Assembly: GCA_015478945.1 (NCBI GenBank)
Contig: JABUQX010148433.1
Span: 1-10,000 of the forward strand
Direction: 5' to 3'
DNA from: Trachelipus rathkii
Lineage: Eukaryota; Arthropoda; Malacostraca; Isopoda; Trachelipodidae
DNA length: 10,000 bases
This document shows, in pieces, positions 7,799-10,000 of the stretch; position 1 is the stretch's first letter; each line of letters starts with the position of its first letter. Both the position numbers and the translations under genes were made by a program. The notes beneath the pieces were generated by a model. The model was given only the letters and a program-made list of their open reading frames with translations. It searched no databases and had not been told where the DNA came from.

Positions 7799-7799
7799 A
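7561..7799. repeat. (TCTA)n microsatellite, second tract
   Basis: Tetranucleotide repeat of the same unit and orientation as the first tract. It has interruptions near 7655-7690 and a nearly pure right half from about 7719 to 7797. Confidence 0.95.
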
Positions 7800-8024
7800 T
7801 TAAAACAAGTTACACTTGTAGTCATGATTCCTCCAGAGCTGGAAATAGCACTATTAACCCTTACAAACCCATTTTTGTCCTATATTAACATGTTTTGAAT
7901 CATTTGTTTAACTATGGCACTCTGATATTTAATTAGCACTTTGGGGCAAATCTATCTGTTAATTTTGAACAAATACTTTGCTCAAAATCGTCTATTAACT
8001 CATTTATCACTAATAAGTTTTTCA
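7800..8024. other. Unique island between TCTA and ATT tracts
   Basis: About 225 bases of ordinary AT-rich sequence. I see no open frame of note outside repeat read-through, no RNA gene and no transposon motif. Confidence 0.4.
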
Positions 8025-8571
<547 letters not shown>

Positions 8572-8768
8572 GCAATCATAATTATTTTCACTACAACTAT
8601 TATAACCATAAATATTATAATCTCCACTATTTCAAACACAACCGCTGATTGAGTAGTTAAACTACCACCTGTTCAGCAATTATTACCGAAAATCTGGTGC
8701 GTTATAATACTAATTCTCTTCATTGACTTATCCACATCATATATTTATATTTAAAAGCCGAATATACC
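8572..8768 (+). other. Leader upstream of LINE ORF2
   Basis: AT-rich non-coding sequence before the ORF2 ATG. An in-frame TGA at 8724-8726 closes the ORF2 frame, leaving the ATG at 8769 as the first possible start. No conserved translation-coupling motif is recognisable. Confidence 0.4.
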
Positions 8769-9467
8769 ATGCTCATTGAAAGCAACTCTGATGTTCCACT
8801 TTCAAACATAACTCCCCTAGACTCTGAATACACCTATCCTGACATATTAAAACATCAAAAGACACCTGCGCTGAGCCACTTTTCTCTTTTCCACCACAAC
8901 ATCAGAAGCCTTAAACAACATCACAATACTTTTCTGGACTATCTAAGTTACCAAAATATCATAATTGACTGCATAGTATTAACTGAAACATTTCTGAATG
9001 AACATAACAACAGGTTATATCCGATCCCAGGATATACTGAAACACATGCATTTCGATCTAACAAACGGGGTGAGGGCGTTTCACTTTACTTAAAAAATGG
9101 CATCTATACATCCCATGAAGTCATAATTTCACTTGTTAACTCTCACATAGAGACTCTAGCAATTCGTGTAAAATTAAATTCGACTCAACTAATTGTAATG
9201 GGAGTATATCGACCCCCAAATTCATCAAAAACAGAGTTCATAAATGCTCTCAAAGACATTATCCAAACACACTTTCTTAACTCTAAAGTAATTATTGCGG
9301 GGGATTTCAATATTGATCTATCCAACGAGAACACTGCAAATAGGGCAAACTCTCTCTCAAACCTAATGATATCAAATGGTTTCGTCAACTACATAACGCT
9401 ACCAACACGTCCAAACAACGTCGAAAATAGATGTCCGTCCTTAATAGATCACATCTGGGGAACCTAA
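8769..9467 (+). CDS. LINE ORF2, endonuclease domain (first in-frame segment)
   Basis: This 232-codon frame encodes the N-terminal APE-type endonuclease of a non-LTR retrotransposon, which nicks target DNA to prime reverse transcription. Motifs in order: HHNIRSL (Asn44), LTETFLN (Glu73, metal-binding), RGEGVSLYLK (about 100-109), GVYRPP (145-150), AGDFNIDL (Asp179 and Asn181, catalytic) and SLIDHIW (224-230). The final conserved S-D-H triad of the family is not in this frame. It appears after a one-base shift at about 9458-9461 (see the next feature). The premature TAA at 9465-9467 is thus a frameshift product. The ATG at 8769 follows an in-frame stop at 8724. The motif set is complete up to the shift, so the copy is young or the shift is a sequence error. 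Confidence 0.88.
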   Translation: MLIESNSDVPLSNITPLDSEYTYPDILKHQKTPALSHFSLFHHNIRSLKQHHNTFLDYLSYQNIIIDCIVLTETFLNEHNNRLYPIPGYTETHAFRSNKRGEGVSLYLKNGIYTSHEVIISLVNSHIETLAIRVKLNSTQLIVMGVYRPPNSSKTEFINALKDIIQTHFLNSKVIIAGDFNIDLSNENTANRANSLSNLMISNGFVNYITLPTRPNNVENRCPSLIDHIWGT

Positions 9468-10000
9468 ATTGGAACGTTAAAACCTTCGTAATAAAGAGTG
9501 ATATGTCCGATCATTTTCCATGTCTTGCAAAATTTTCCTATAAACAAAACCCAAAACTTCACCACCATAAAATACAGACTAGATGGTGAATATCAAAGAC
9601 TAAATTTCATAAACAAAATGAATGCAATTGACTTTTCGTTCACATACAGCGAAAACATCAACACCGACGAAAAATTCAACTCTTTCGTAAACATATTAAA
9701 TAAATGCTACGACGAATCATTCCCCATTAAAACGAAAAAACTTGGCGTTAAAAGAATTCAAAACCCATGGCTAACACCAGCTCTGCTAAACTCAATCAGC
9801 CAAAAACATAAACTCTACCGAAACTATAAAAACAAAATTATACCATTCCAAGTGTATAACACATATGATAAACAATTAAAGGCAGTTCTTAAGAAAGCAA
9901 AGAGAAAACACTACTCTAGCAAATTCCAGGATTGCTACAAAGACTCGAAAGCTACTTGGGGTTTAATCAATAAATTAATCAACAATAATAAAAAAAACTC
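9461..10000 (+). pseudogene. LINE ORF2 continuation: end of endonuclease and linker to RT
   Basis: From 9461 a different frame reads NLNWNVKTFVIKSDMSDHFP. Its SDMSDHF (about 9497-9517) holds the last catalytic Asp-His of the APE endonuclease. That frame stops at 9587-9589. From about 9543-9570 the original ORF2 frame is open again and stays open to the window edge: TTIKYRLDGEYQRLNFI, AIDFSFTYSENINTDEK, RIQNPWLTPALLNSISQK, VLKKAKRKHYSSKFQD and KATWGLINKLI. The 'N-P-W-L/I-T-x-x-L-x-x-S-I-x-x-K-x-x-L-Y' and 'K-x-x-K-R-x-Y-Y ... T-W-x-x-I-N' patterns are typical of the linker just ahead of RT in CR1/L2/Jockey-type LINEs. The RT lies beyond the window. Two indels of opposite sign about 100 bases apart restore the frame. 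Confidence 0.8.

Noticed and set aside
7288..7799. Regular repeats considered as a CRISPR-like array
   Set aside because: The units are four bases with no spacers; a plain tetranucleotide microsatellite in eukaryotic DNA.
7529..7898. Overlapping frames of Leu-Ser-Ile-Tyr repeats
   Set aside because: Translation of a (TCTA)n tetranucleotide array, which lacks stops in these frames by its composition.

Overview
The window looks like intergenic DNA from an invertebrate animal with an extreme load of simple repeats. There is no host gene that I can support. Long (AT)n, (ATT)n, (CT)n and (TCTA)n tracts fill roughly a third of it, and almost all the remaining recognisable sequence is retrotransposon. 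This mix of microsatellites, Penelope-like elements and LINEs fits a decapod crustacean such as a penaeid shrimp. That assignment is inference from composition only; a cephalopod or another repeat-rich invertebrate is not excluded.

Layout. Positions 1-1395 are (AT)n arrays that separate two full copies and one partial copy of a short unidentified repeat. Positions 1396-1882 are the 5'-truncated 3' end of a LINE on the + strand, ending in a short A-tail that runs into (AT)n. A decayed reverse-transcriptase (RT) fragment of another LINE lies on the - strand at about 2187-2409, between (AT)n blocks.

Positions 2815-5207 (- strand) hold an uncharacterised reading segment and then two pieces of Penelope-like element (PLE). 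The piece at 3076-3957 has the N-terminal region and RT through motif A. The piece at 4197-5207 has RT from just before motif B, through YVDD, to a degenerate GIY-YIG endonuclease and the C-terminus. Read 5'->3' on the - strand, the C-terminal half comes first. The arrangement is therefore head-to-tail or circularly permuted, with a hammerhead-ribozyme-like core at 4085-4120 between the halves.

From about 5208 to the window end lies a LINE on the + strand, apparently of the CR1/L2/Jockey type. It has an untranslated leader, an intact ORF1 (5399-6526; Asn-rich tail, coiled coil, RNA-binding-like C-terminus) and ORF2 (8769 to the edge), which has an APE-type endonuclease and the start of the linker to RT. 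ORF2 carries two compensating frameshifts. ORF1 and ORF2 are 2.2 kb apart, and the gap is mostly microsatellite: (ATT)n, (CT)n, (TCTA)n twice and (ATT)n again.

In function, ORF1 would bind the LINE RNA and ORF2 would nick the target and reverse transcribe. The PLE would use its own RT and GIY-YIG nuclease. All copies except ORF1 show damage. The most unusual features are the complementary split of the PLE and the microsatellite-filled ORF1-ORF2 gap.
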